Shown: positions 11,872-21,404 of the stretch, piece after piece
Layout of the letters: each line of letters opens with the position of its first letter
Numbering within the stretch: position 1 is the stretch's first letter
Source of the DNA: Cudoniella acicularis
Taxonomy: Eukaryota; Ascomycota; Leotiomycetes; Helotiales; Helotiaceae
NCBI GenBank assembly: GCA_013054445.1
Contig: JAAMPI010000060.1
Coordinates: 1 to 64,000, forward strand
DNA: 64,000 bases
Direction: 5' to 3'
Notes under the pieces: model-generated
Seen by the model: only the letters and a program-made list of their open reading frames with translations
Databases searched by the model: none
Told to the model about the DNA's origin: nothing
Translations under genes and position numbers: made by a program

Positions 11872-12206
11872 ATGACTCGAATCATCAGAGCTGTGTTCAT
11901 CAGCACTCTGCTTGCTTTCTCACCACCGCACCAATTGCACACGGAGATGACCACGGAGTTGACAGATGTTCTTTAACCAATATTCACCCACCTCCCATCA
12001 AGTTCCCTGGAGATACAGACCCGGACGTCATCATCAAAAGGACGAATATCTACCCTCCACCAATCAAGTTTCCAGGCGACACTGATCCAGATGTGATCAC
12101 CAGGAGGACCAACATCTACCCCCCGCCCATCAAGTTCCCAGGCGACACTGACCCGGATGTGATCATGAAGCGGGAAAGCTACCTGCCCGAAGACAGAGGC
12201 CTTTGA
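11872..12206 (+). CDS. Kex2-processed repeat RiPP precursor (UstA/PhomA/GigA-like), with a frameshift
   Basis: The ATG at 11872 opens MTRIIRAVFISTLLAF, a signal-peptide-like start. In that frame translation stops at TAA 11974-11976, but a neighbouring frame carries a secreted-precursor-like stretch and then three tandem 22-residue repeats, each ending in a dibasic pair (KR, RR, KR), a short tail and TGA at 12204-12206. The two parts fit if one base is missing near 11920, so the gene is either recently broken or misassembled; no intron can explain it. Precursors of this layout are cut by Kex2 in the secretory path and cyclised by UstYa oxidases (ustiloxin, phomopsin, epichloecyclin families). 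A UstYa gene lies 0.9 kb downstream. The product is unknown. Confidence 0.72.
11976..12173 (+). repeat. Three tandem 66-bp core-peptide repeats
   Basis: Units are 11976-12041, 12042-12107 and 12108-12173, each 22 codons. Copies 2 and 3 share the 19-residue core TNIYPPPIKFPGDTDPDVI, and copy 1 has His for Tyr at position 4. Residues 20-22 are IKR, TRR and MKR, giving Kex2 sites. Between copies 1 and 2 the first 19 codons differ at 14 synonymous positions and only one amino-acid-changing position. The peptide sequence has therefore been conserved while the DNA drifted. Confidence 0.9.
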
Positions 12207-13110
12207 GTTGCAGAAGTAGTAGAAGAAACTTCTTTGGTCATGAGGTAAGTTGCTTAAATTATCAATGAATCCACGCTCATCAACCTATAGCTACGTCGCT
12301 CTCAGTGAAACAGGATTTGGGATGTCAGATATTTGTAGGGGCTGTTGGTCAGGAAATCATGGGGAATTGTCTTTGCACTTTTTTTTCTGGGGAAGCTTTG
12401 AGGCTGAGAATCAGCTTTTTGGGTGATTTACTTTAGCTGAATTTAGTCACTCTTTATTGCAAAGTTCTTAAATATTCCTGACTATAAAATTGCATAATTT
12501 TAAATTCTCCTAGATGTTACTCAATAACTTTACTAATGCCACCCGGCCCAAAACAGTAATTAAAGTTTGTGTACTCTCGAATATGGATAATATGGTACTG
12601 TTTTCCGTATGCCCACCTAAGGGATCTGTTTGTAGAGGAGACTGGGGAGTGAACGCAGCGGTATTAAATCCCGCAAAAGATCGTCATGCATGCGGCACTG
12701 TTGCCAAGCCTTCCCCGCATAGAAATCTGATGTCAAGAAGAATATAGGTCAGTGCGGGAAGGATGCATGAAAAGGTGAAGAATCGACATATAGCTGCGGT
12801 GACAGCAATCTCACGTCTGACACGCATTGCAGGTAGCCCCACTGGTTCTACGATATATTCCCCAAGAAGAGAAGGTTCCTTGAGCCCAAACACATGAAAT
12901 TGCCCCGGTAGTATTTGGTCCTTAAACCCTTATTAGCACTTTCATTGTGCCGATCTACTTCTCGATAGGGAAAGTCATGTGGTATGCTTTTGCGCTCGTG
13001 AGTAGATTTAGCCGGTCATAAAGTATCTGGGTCTATCTATAAAGGCCACGCACGTAATCTAAACTTTATCTACTTTTCACTTGCCAAATTGCTGCCTCCC
13101 TCTCGAAACC
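12207..13110 (+). promoter_or_regulatory. Spacer between RiPP precursor and UstYa gene, with UstYa promoter
   Basis: About 900 bases. Just after the precursor stop, a GTAAGT at about 12244 and a CTATAG about 50 bases later could bound a 3' UTR intron. Near 13037 a CTATAAAGG sequence lies about 75 bases before the UstYa ATG and is a good TATA box. An open frame at 12514-12747 shows no domain and I do not call it. Confidence 0.4.
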
Positions 13111-13870
13111 ATGGAAAAATCAGGAGAACAGATACCACGTGATTCATTTCAAAATCTAGACTTCGATATGGAAGAGAACAAAGGCACGACAGAGCTGGAA
13201 AATTTACTGGAAGATCATGAAATCTTGGTACTAAAGCGGAAATCGAGAAGAATATTAACCACCCGGAACATTTTTTTGCTGCAAATCATTAAAGTAATAA
13301 AGCTAACCAGTCCCGCCGTTATTTGTAGTTACATATCGCATGATAACTTTCGCCGAGCTCTATGAAAGTGGTGCACCCTTAGACTCGGTGGACTTTTTCG
13401 AAGACGCGTATCCCGCAAACCTGGCTGTATTTCACCAAGTTCATTGCTTTGTGAGTGCTGTCATTTTGTCACACAAAACTCAGGCTTTGCTGATAAGAGA
13501 TCAATGGTAGATGTTCCTTTGGCAGCACACTTGGCAGGATTATTATGGCGAAAATAATAATATTCCCAAAATATTTCAGGTTGAAGCTGATAAGTTGCAT
13601 GATCATCTTGGTGAGTTTCCAATTATCATTTCAAGATGCTGTGAGACCGATATTGTAAATATACTTACACTACAGCTAGATCACTGTGCTGATATGCTGC
13701 GACAAGCTTTCATATGTAATCCTGACACAACATCTCTCGTTTACACCTTTCCAAAAGCAGAGCCGCATCACATACCAGGACAGGGGGCTGTGTTGAACCA
13801 TGGTTTGCCGCGAAGATGCAGGAAGTATGAAGAAATCGTGAAATGGGGGAAGGAGAATGAGTGGAACTAG
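13111..13870 (+). CDS. UstYa-family (DUF3328) oxidase, possibly partly degraded at its 5' end
   Basis: The start MEKSGEQIPRDS leads into an acidic region and RRILTTRNIFLLQI, the usual pre-membrane segment. After an uncertain junction near 13290-13350 the frame gives YPANLAVFHQVHC (13433-13447 encode HQVHC). Intron 13451-13510 leads to WQDYY; intron 13611-13679 splices to HLDHCADMLRQAF, so both UstYa HxxHC copper-binding motifs are present, with intact C-terminal sequence to TAG at 13870. UstYa proteins are membrane-anchored and cyclise or oxidise RiPP cores. The membrane helix and the roughly 80 residues usual before the first HxxHC look shortened, so the 5' third may be damaged. It serves the adjacent precursor by position. 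Confidence 0.7.
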
Positions 13871-14016
13871 GTTACGTGAAAGGGAGTGAAACTTCTTGAA
13901 ATTAATGGGAATAATCATACGATATATTCATTATTTTTGGATTTGATAGCAAAGTCTTTTGTAAAAATTTTAGAGTTGTAATTTATGGCAAGCAATTGAG
14001 GGAGAGGAGCTGAGCT

Positions 14017-14715
14017 TTACTCCTTGGGTTGTCTAACCATATAACGAAACACGTATTTCCCCCACTCCCGCTCCTTACTCAAAGCATTGGGTAGTTGTCT
14101 CGCGTATTCACCCAGATCAACCTCAAGACGCTCAATCTCCTCAAATCCCGCTTTTCCAAAAGCCCATCGACCTGCCTCGGACGAATGAACCCAGCAGAAA
14201 ACTCCTTTCGAGTCTGCCTCACTAGTGCCATAATTGATTAAAGCTGAACCAATACCACGACCTTGGTGTTTGGGGTGAACCGAACTTGCAATGATGTACA
14301 TGCAAGCCGTTCCAGGGGGCATAATTTTATCCATAAAACGTCTCATGTCGGCGTTGGTGAGTATTTCAAGACGTTTAAGAGAGTCCGCTTCGATATCTGT
14401 CGGAACTTCCACTTCAGGGCTAGCAGGTTTCGAGGCCGTTGATGCGTCTGTGCCACGTCGACCCCAACACGTCCATCCTAGAATCTCGCCAGTAGAGTCA
14501 TCGACCGCCTTGATAAGGGAACATTTTGCGGGTTGTTGCAACCAGAAGGAAAGCCCGCCTGCCATACTGTCGGCTTGGTAGTTTGGACTTTTCCCGATAG
14601 ATTTCAGTTGGGTATGAGTGTCGGTTGAGAAGGCGTCTTGGAAGATGCTTGCGAGCACGGGCACATCTGCGCTCGTGGCGTCAGCAATTGAGAAAGGGGG
14701 GGAATTTGACGCCAT
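14017..14715 (-). CDS. GNAT-family N-acetyltransferase
   Basis: Single-exon frame of 232 residues starting MASNSPPFSIADATSADVP. The beta1 segment IADATSADVPVLASIFQDAF and the acetyl-CoA pyrophosphate-binding motif A, SVHPKHQGRGIGSALI, are characteristic, followed by WVHSSEAGRWAFGKAGFEE (motif B). Fungal relatives are small-molecule acetyltransferases of mostly unknown substrate. It lies between the UstYa gene and the Tc1-type element, so a role in modifying the RiPP is possible by position only. No membrane segment or signal peptide is seen. Confidence 0.85.
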   Translation of the reverse strand: MASNSPPFSIADATSADVPVLASIFQDAFSTDTHTQLKSIGKSPNYQADSMAGGLSFWLQQPAKCSLIKAVDDSTGEILGWTCWGRRGTDASTASKPASPEVEVPTDIEADSLKRLEILTNADMRRFMDKIMPPGTACMYIIASSVHPKHQGRGIGSALINYGTSEADSKGVFCWVHSSEAGRWAFGKAGFEEIERLEVDLGEYARQLPNALSKEREWGKYVFRYMVRQPKE

Positions 14716-15000
14716 ATTGCAAATAAATTTCGATGCGAATTTGAATGAAAATCAGGATGTCTTGAGAAAAAGTATAGAGAGCAAATATATGTTTGGTGCT
14801 TTATGTCTCAAAATTCTACCTCATATGTTGTGTTAGTAACGAAGAGAAATGTTGATTTAAGGAGTGGACGGGAGGAGATATATAGGGAGGAAAAAGTGGG
14901 GCCTCAGAGAACCCCTTTATTCAACCGCGACTCATGGTGCCGCGACCCGAAGACTCCAACCAATTAATAGTCGGTTCGACCTTCTATGCTCGCGTAAGTG
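14716..15000. other. Upstream region of the GNAT gene
   Basis: About 285 bases holding the GNAT promoter and leader, ending at the left terminal repeat of the MITE. No further feature is seen. Confidence 0.4.
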
Positions 15001-15160
15001 TACAACCCCCAGGGCGTAATAAATGCTAAATGTGAGGTGATTGGGCCGTGTCTTCAAGGATCGCCAGGCCAATCACCTGTTCGGCTTTCGCAGTATATTG
15101 CTATTTGTAGTTAAATACTAGTCAGTGCTCATTGACATTTATTATGGCTGGTAGGTAGTA
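15001..15160. mobile_element. 160-bp MITE, non-autonomous relative of the adjacent Tc1-type element
   Basis: The left end (TACAACCCCCAGGGCGTAAT, then AAATG) and the reverse complement of the right end (TACTACCTACCAGCCATAAT, then AAATG) are imperfect terminal inverted repeats. Internally it carries TGTGAGGTGATTGG and CCAATCACCTGT, an inverted pair that recurs with few changes at 15190-15242 inside the next element. It abuts that element directly; the junction forms the perfect palindrome GGTAGTATACTACC (15154-15167), with TA at the border. Confidence 0.7.
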
Positions 15161-16872
15161 TACTACCCACAGGGCGTAATAAATGTTGAATGTGAGGTGA
15201 CTGTGGCCGTGTCTCCAAGGGTGGCCAGAACCAATCACCTGTCCAAAAGTCTTGCACATTAGCCTTAGGCCGTAATTCAGGCCGCTAAGGCATAGACCCC
15301 GAGGATCACTATATTTATAGGCACCTCTCCCTGTAGCTTTAGCGCACTGGCTCCCTAAAGACGCTATAGCTACAGGGGGCTTCAGGGGGTGCTTCGACTC
15401 ACTGTTTGAGCTAGGAGGGGGCTAGGAGGGATAATTTAATGAGGACAACACCAAGTAAACCTTTTTTTCACTTGTTTTATAGTATAATTAGCTTAATTAG
15501 AGCATGGATTCAGGCACTTATAATAGTTGATTTACAACTTCACTATACTTAAATTACAGCCTTTACTCACATCTCGTAATCACAACAATCACGACTAAAA
15601 AAAAAAGGCGATAAATAGGGGTTAGAAGCTAGGAAAGCATATAGTTGTAGAGGTGTATCACGTGGACGATACCCCCTGGAAAGGAAGACTAGAAATCAAG
15701 TAGGAAGTAGTCGATCTTATTATTTCTATTGTTACTAAAAACTCAACTACCCGGATATATTTATTAAAGAAGATTATATACGAGGTTTCTTAAGCCCCTG
15801 GAAATCATATAGTTTCTGCTCGGACGGTTAGTCGAACTCTTAAATCAGAAGGCTTTATAAATTATAAGTAAACAATTAAACCAGGACTTACGGACAAGAT
15901 GAAAAAAGCACAGCTAGCTTAGTGTTTAAAATTCAAGTATTAGACGCATAAAGATTAAAAAAACGTGATCTTTTCGGACGAGACGAGCGTATAACTTTTA
16001 GGGATTCGTGGTAAGCGTAGGGTGTGGAGAAAGAAGGGCGAGGCATATCGCACTCATGTAATAAAAGGAGGTAGAAGGGGTTTAAAGGGTTTATGTTTTA
16101 GGGTTGCTTTTCGTATAACAAGAAGGGTCCTTGCTATATCTAGGAAGAAGAGACTACGGCGGAAAAGAAAGCTGCTTAAGTAGATCTTAATCGACGGAAC
16201 GCCGACCGAATCAAGAAGGATATAGCGACGTGGGAGTTAGAAACAGGTATAAGAAGGATAGGGCTCCGTAACCCTAGGGGGCGAAAGCCTACTTTCAAGT
16301 ATACTAAAGAAACCAGTGCTTATATACGAGAGAAGGGAAAGGGGGCTATTGATTAGTACCGTTACTAAAAAGTACTTCTCGAAGGACTCTTACCTCTATT
16401 CGTAAAAGCATGCAAGCTCATAAGGCTTAAAACAGTTATTAGGCAGAGGTTTTTAAGATTTAGGTCATTTTAAAACTTCTTTGGCCAGGTAACTCCCCTA
16501 ACCTTAATGCTGTTGAACCCACTTGTAATTAGATAAAAAGAGAAACAACTAAAAGGGGGGTGCCAGAAAAAACTCAAATAAAGGAAGACTAGATAAAATG
16601 TTAGAAGGAGATGCTATAAAGTAAGATATAGGAGTGGATTAAACGGATTCCGGTTTATATCCAAGAGATAACTAGATTAGAAAGCGGCAATGAGTATAAA
16701 GAGAGCCGTAAAAAGAGTCAACTAAAGCATAAAGTTTATTAAATAATATATCTTATTCTTAGTGGGTTAGTGCCTTACTAAATTTTAGGCTAAAATTAGG
16801 CAGATATGCAAGGACTTTTGGCCCCAATTTTCGTACTGGCCTGTGCTTTTTTAATATTTATTATGGCCTGTA
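15161..16872 (+). mobile_element. Degraded Tc1/mariner-type DNA transposon (about 1.7 kb)
   Basis: The left end, TACTACCCACAGGGCGTAAT then AAATG, is echoed inverted at the right end (16852-16872, reverse complement TACAGGCCATAATAAATA), so the element is about 1,712 bp, the normal Tc1 size. Near 16478-16535 one frame reads WPGNSPNLNAVEP followed by IKRETTKR, the Tc1 transposase C-terminal signature WPxNSPDLNPIENxW. That frame is broken by TAA and TAG codons, many explicable as RIP changes. It is not expected to be active. Confidence 0.75.
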
Positions 16873-17151
16873 CGAAGCAGCCGAAGCCGTGAAACCAACC
16901 GAGCAAGGCCGCTGACTTCCCATGACTTCCCCGCGTAAAGCATGGCTGCCTGGGTTAGCGAGGATGAGAAGAATCACGTAAGCAGCCATTTAAGACAAAG
17001 AAAGCTCCCTTGTCTCCCAATAAAGATAAGCAGCCCCCCCGCATTTATCGTCCGTTAAAAGCCAAGCATAACCTTTTAATTCCACTAACTCCCCCCAATC
17101 AAGACGATCTCAATTTAAGAAACACTTTAATCAACCCTCAATTCAGTCACA

Positions 17152-18198
17152 ATGGCAGCTACTCTCCTGAAGACTACCCCGCCCACTGCAGCTCAGCCTG
17201 CAACCAACTACTCATCGAGTAGGACTCATAATCATCTCCCCACGATCGACTTGACCTTGGACTCAACGAACCAAGCCTTCGAGACCCTCTCTAACGCTGC
17301 ATCCACGACTGGCGCAGCCCTCATCACGAACCTCTCTATCAAACCCCCAATCGCCTCAATCCAACGACTATTCTCAATCCTCTACACAAACCCTACCCTC
17401 GCATCCCGTCTCAACGCAACATACCCCACCCGCGGCGTCTTCAAAGCTGCATGTCTCGACTCCTCCAGCGCCCCGAACATCGACCAGAAAACCACAATCG
17501 ATCTCTCCGTCGCCCGTCTGCAGAAGCTGCGAGAGCTCGATGCCGCACTCGTGGATGATCTTGGTCAAGATTTCGACAATGTGCTGCAATTCTATACGGT
17601 GGTCGAGACGGACATAATGCCTTTGCTGATGCAGGCTACTTCTCGTATCGCGGCCTCAGATCTTGCACCGATGCACGAGAATGGGAATAATAATTTACGG
17701 TTGATTGATTACTTCCCGAGCGCTGAGCCTACGGGACCCCGATGCGGAGAGCACAGAGATTATGGAACATATACTGTGGTATTCCAAGATGGATCGGTTG
17801 GTGGATTGGAGTTTGATGTTGATGGGAAATGGATTCAAGTCCCAGCTAATGTGGATGCGGTTGTGTCCTGGGGTTGGTGCGGTGCTATCCTGAGCAATGA
17901 TCGAGTGAAGGCTGCCAAGCACAGAGTCCTACGAACTCAGCCGGTCCAAAAGCGGAGAACTACCGCGGTAGTCTTCGTGGCTCCAGACCTAGATGCTACA
18001 TTGAAGCCAGTAGAGGGTTCGGTGAAAGAGGATCACCCTAGCATCTGGTCGGAGCAGATCATGGCCGGAAATCTCTCTGTCGGAGAGTTCAAGCAAGTCA
18101 TTTCGAAGAAATGGCGTAGACGAGAGGGGAACGAGGAGGGCGAGGTGATTGAGGGTGCGCAGGATAGAGAGGTGTCCGCATTTGTAAGAGCAGCTTAG
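17152..18198 (+). CDS. 2-oxoglutarate/Fe(II)-dependent dioxygenase (isopenicillin N synthase-like)
   Basis: Single-exon, 348 residues, starting at ATG 17152 in a good context (CACAATGG). Its N-terminal DIOX_N-type segment reads LPTIDLTLDSTNQAFETLSNAASTTGAALITNL. The iron ligands are visible: H and D in GEHRDYGTYT, and the distal H in KAAKHRVL; the Arg of RRTTAVVFVAP would bind 2-oxoglutarate. Such enzymes hydroxylate or desaturate small molecules. The extreme C-terminus is charged and unstructured-looking. It follows the Tc1-type element closely. The substrate is unknown; membership of the RiPP locus is possible but unsupported. Confidence 0.87.
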   Translation: MAATLLKTTPPTAAQPATNYSSSRTHNHLPTIDLTLDSTNQAFETLSNAASTTGAALITNLSIKPPIASIQRLFSILYTNPTLASRLNATYPTRGVFKAACLDSSSAPNIDQKTTIDLSVARLQKLRELDAALVDDLGQDFDNVLQFYTVVETDIMPLLMQATSRIAASDLAPMHENGNNNLRLIDYFPSAEPTGPRCGEHRDYGTYTVVFQDGSVGGLEFDVDGKWIQVPANVDAVVSWGWCGAILSNDRVKAAKHRVLRTQPVQKRRTTAVVFVAPDLDATLKPVEGSVKEDHPSIWSEQIMAGNLSVGEFKQVISKKWRRREGNEEGEVIEGAQDREVSAFVRAA

Positions 18199-19237
18199 GT
18201 AGTGATATTTACAAGTTCAATTTAAATGTTATCTGATTTTCTATTTGCAGCTAGGCTTCACGACATGGGTTCTATTGCTATTACGATATCCCGTCTTCAC
18301 ATCCCTGGGCTCGAGCGAGTCCTACCTTTAAGCCTAATTGCAAGTGAGAACTCTTTCCAAATGAAACTAAAAGCAAGAAAATATCTTGTCAAGTTCGAAT
18401 AAGGTAATTTCAAAAATCTGATTGGTGACTTTCAACCAGTGTGATAAAAAAATAATCAAGAAATTTAAGTATACTCATGAGTAGCTTGAGTTGAGTTGAG
18501 TTGAGTTGATTATGAGTAGCCTATTTGAGTCTACTCATGAGTATGAGTAGTTGAGTATACTCAAACCATCATTCACAAAATTTGGCTATAACTGGAACGG
18601 TGAGAATACTTCAGACGCTGGCTTCGATGTCGGATACTCTCTTAGATATATAGAGCTTTGCCACCGCCTCACACCTTATTCAATCAAGTTCTATCTTGAG
18701 TGGTCACCTCTCGTCGAGTGTAGCGGCTTGATATCGGTCTGTGGATCGACTGCCCAAGGCAGATAGAGAAGTAAGATGGCGTTTACGAGACCACCGACAG
18801 GAGATTACGATATTCGAGATATCTACTGGGCCGTTCCACTAGGAAGCCTTACCCCTGAACGAGACTACAATGGTCAATGCTCTCACTAGCAGTAACTACA
18901 ACGAACCTGTTATATTCATAAAAGCAACAGAGCTTATCCAAAAGCTAGGGTTAAAGGGAGCACTCAAGCCAGTGGCCGAGGGCGGTGCTCAGGACGAATG
19001 GTTTGCGTTAGAATGGGTACTAAAGGACATGGTCACCATGGTAGAATATTGCAACTAGGAGGCGCTGGCAACGTAATAGCGTTGGATTAGGTCAATCAAA
19101 GAAACAACCAGAACCTAAGTCTATAAATTCAATCTAATCTGATCCTCTAAAGGAAATGCGAAATAACACGGAATCAAGGTCGCATTGGATGTCCATCTCA
19201 CTTCGGTCCTGTTCTGATACTGCAGCTAAAAGAACAT
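18199..19237. other. Intergenic region with short decayed-looking coding fragments
   Basis: About 1 kb. Short plus-strand frames (18551-18766 and 18870-19058) read like gene fragments, but I recognise no family and they are not joined by plausible splice sites. The minisatellite at 18474-18567 is listed separately. Confidence 0.35.
18474..18567. repeat. GAGTT/GAGTA pentamer-based simple repeat with palindromes
   Basis: A run of GAGTT units (at 18485-18510) is flanked by related GAGTA words, and the palindrome TACTCATGAGTA occurs at both ends of the tract. It is a short interrupted minisatellite with hairpin potential and is not part of a gene I can define. Confidence 0.7.
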
Positions 19238-19925
19238 CTAGTTCACTTCGACCCGGCCATTAAACTCGGTTATAAACTTCTTGCTCGCGGTGACGGCCTT
19301 TCGAAGGTGAGAGAAGAGCACCGGACTCTTATCCTTTGTGGCCAAGACATCCACTGTGACCATGAAATTCTTGATCTAAAGCAGACTATTAGCCAAGGAG
19401 AATGGAGATTTGCTATAGAAGACCCTTACCTGCCGCCCATTGAGCTTGCTATCAACCAAACTTTTGAGCTCCTCGCTATTTATTCTCGCGGGTCCCTCGG
19501 ACATGCTTGCTCTTTTAATAAACTGTTCCCAGACCTTCTTTCCCGCATCCTTGCTTAAGTCGTCATATCTCAACATAACATGGATCCTGTTGAGAATGGC
19601 TTCATCGAACTCGGTTACTCGGTTTGTCGTGAGGAACATAATCCCCTCGTAATATTACAGTTTACGAAGAAAGACAGAGACAAGGGCGTTCCGATTAAGA
19701 TCTTGGGACGACCATTTTTCGAGAAAGACATCCGCTTCATCTAGTAGAATAATTGCATTCCAATGGCTGGAAGTTTTGAAGATCCGAGAGAGTTGTCCTT
19801 CTAGCTTCGCTGCATTGATAGGCAATTCTCCAGCAGAGATCTGGACAGTTAGACTAAGCCTGGCAAGGTGAAAGACGGAAAACGTACCGAGTAGAGGGAC
19901 CTTTTCAGGCGCTCAGATACTGCCT
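19238..19925 (-). pseudogene. AAA+ ATPase fragment (5'-truncated, with an internal stop)
   Basis: Minus-strand sequence encodes IILLDEADVFLEKWSSQDLNRNALVSVFLRKL (Walker B DEAD), then an in-frame TAA. It continues YYEGIMFLTTNRVTEFDEAILNRIHV (sensor 1 and arginine-finger region). A 3' exon beyond an intron near 19385-19435 ends at 19238. The Walker A region is missing: upstream of about 19925 the sequence turns into an AT-rich relic. The pattern matches the C-terminal AAA domain of large fungal AAA ATPases of unknown function. It is a remnant rather than a working gene. Confidence 0.75.
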
Positions 19926-19934
19926 CACCCGAAA

Positions 19935-20315
19935 ACGGTAGTCAAATCACTAACATTTAATTTATTATAGTTATATTATTATTAAAACTTATAAATAGCT
20001 TTTATATAAACTTATATTATAATAATATCTTTAATAACTAAATCTTTATTAACTTAATATTTTTAGAGTTAAATGTTCTATATTTAGTTATTATTTATAT
20101 AAGAATTATTTATAATATATATTTAATTATTAAGATTCTATATTGTTTAATTAATTAATTATTTCTTTTTCAAACTAGAACATTTTATACTTAATTATAT
20201 TTAAAGAATAATAGAAATAGAGAAATCAGTTGATTATAAATCTTAATATAAAAAGAAAAATTACTAAACTTTAAATATTAAAAAATAGAATAAATTATTC
20301 TACTTCTCTAGAGTC
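19935..20315. repeat. AT-rich RIP-like block
   Basis: About 380 bases of almost pure A+T with TTAATTAAT and ATATTTA words and no open frame. It sits exactly where the AAA ATPase gene is cut off, so it is probably a RIP-mutated transposon remnant. No terminal repeats are seen. Confidence 0.6.
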
Positions 20316-20321
20316 AGGTAC

Positions 20322-21404
20322 TTAATTTCCAGTATACCCGCCATCGACAAGCAGAGAGCTTCCAACCATGAAACTCGCCATTGGACTTGCCAAAAATGCA
20401 ATACAGTCTCCGATTTCTTCAACTTCAGCCATACGACCCATTGGAGTTTTCGCTATTTCTACATCCATCAACCCTGCTTCTGTAGATTCTTGAAGAAGTG
20501 GTGTTCGGACGTATCCCGGGCAAATGGCGTTGATTCTTATGCCCTGGGCAGCATAAGCGTTTGCATCCTGTTTTGGTTAGAATTTCAAATATCAAAGGCA
20601 CAAATTAGAAGTTGAAATGCACAAGGAAAGATTAAATCCAATTACTTACAGCTTTGGTAAGGCCAATAACTCCTGACAAGAGAATTAGTTCCCGTGACTT
20701 GATCCATTCAGGAGAGAAGAAACTTGCCATGCTTCGAAGCAGTATATGGACTTGCAGGAATTTGAAGTGGTGTTCCTACCAGACCGTACATGGAAGCCAC
20801 ATTAATGATGTTTCCTCTTCCTTCTCGAATGCCTAGATTCCTGTCCTCGGGATCAGCTCTTTCCCTCAAAAAAATGAAAATTCCAAATAATAATCAAAAA
20901 GATCCCTGGTCATTCTAAAAGGAAGGAAAACACTTACTCCTGCTTCAACATTGCTCTTATCTGAGCTTTTTGACTTCTCCACACCCCATTCAGGTTCACA
21001 TCAATCACTTTCAACCATCCACTCTCCTCGAGAACATCCGTCGCTTTGCCCGATCCTCCAATCCCAGCAACATTAACTCCAACATCAATTCTTCCAAATA
21101 TCTTCACCGTCTCAACCACACTGCTTTCAATTGCTTGACCATCACAAACATCCAATTGCATGCAGGCGATCTCAAGTTTGGGAAATTTCTCCTTGAGTTC
21201 CTTTGATGTGGAATCCAGATTTTTTTGGCTGACATCTGTGAGTGCTAAACGACTGATACCATTTCTAGCCAATGCGAAAGCTGTTGCTTTTCCAATTCCT
21301 GTTCAATGTCAGCGCTCAGGGGCCTTTCAGGGGAACCTCGGCTATGCTTTCGAACCAGATGCAGCCCCTGTGATGTATGCGGCTCCTTTCAGTATTGATG
21401 CCAT
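20322..21404 (-). CDS. Classical short-chain dehydrogenase/reductase, 5 exons
   Basis: Exons 21356-21404, 20938-21298, 20728-20858, 20650-20672 and 20322-20567 sum to 810 nt, giving 269 residues. The cofactor motif TGAASGIG is assembled across intron 1. NVAGIG corresponds to the NNAG motif, the catalytic Ser is in INVASMYG and YTASK holds the catalytic Tyr and Lys. It ends SSLLVDGGYTGN, typical of classical SDRs. Intron 3 begins GC rather than GT (CATG|GCAAGT), an accepted rare splice class. One exon is only 23 nt. It is divergent from the MFS transporter; the substrate is unknown. Confidence 0.85.

Noticed and set aside
11976..12173. CRISPR-like or plain minisatellite reading of the 66-bp repeats
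   Set aside because: There are no spacers, and the variation is almost purely synonymous in one frame, which fits a coding repeat. CRISPR arrays are not expected in a fungal nucleus.
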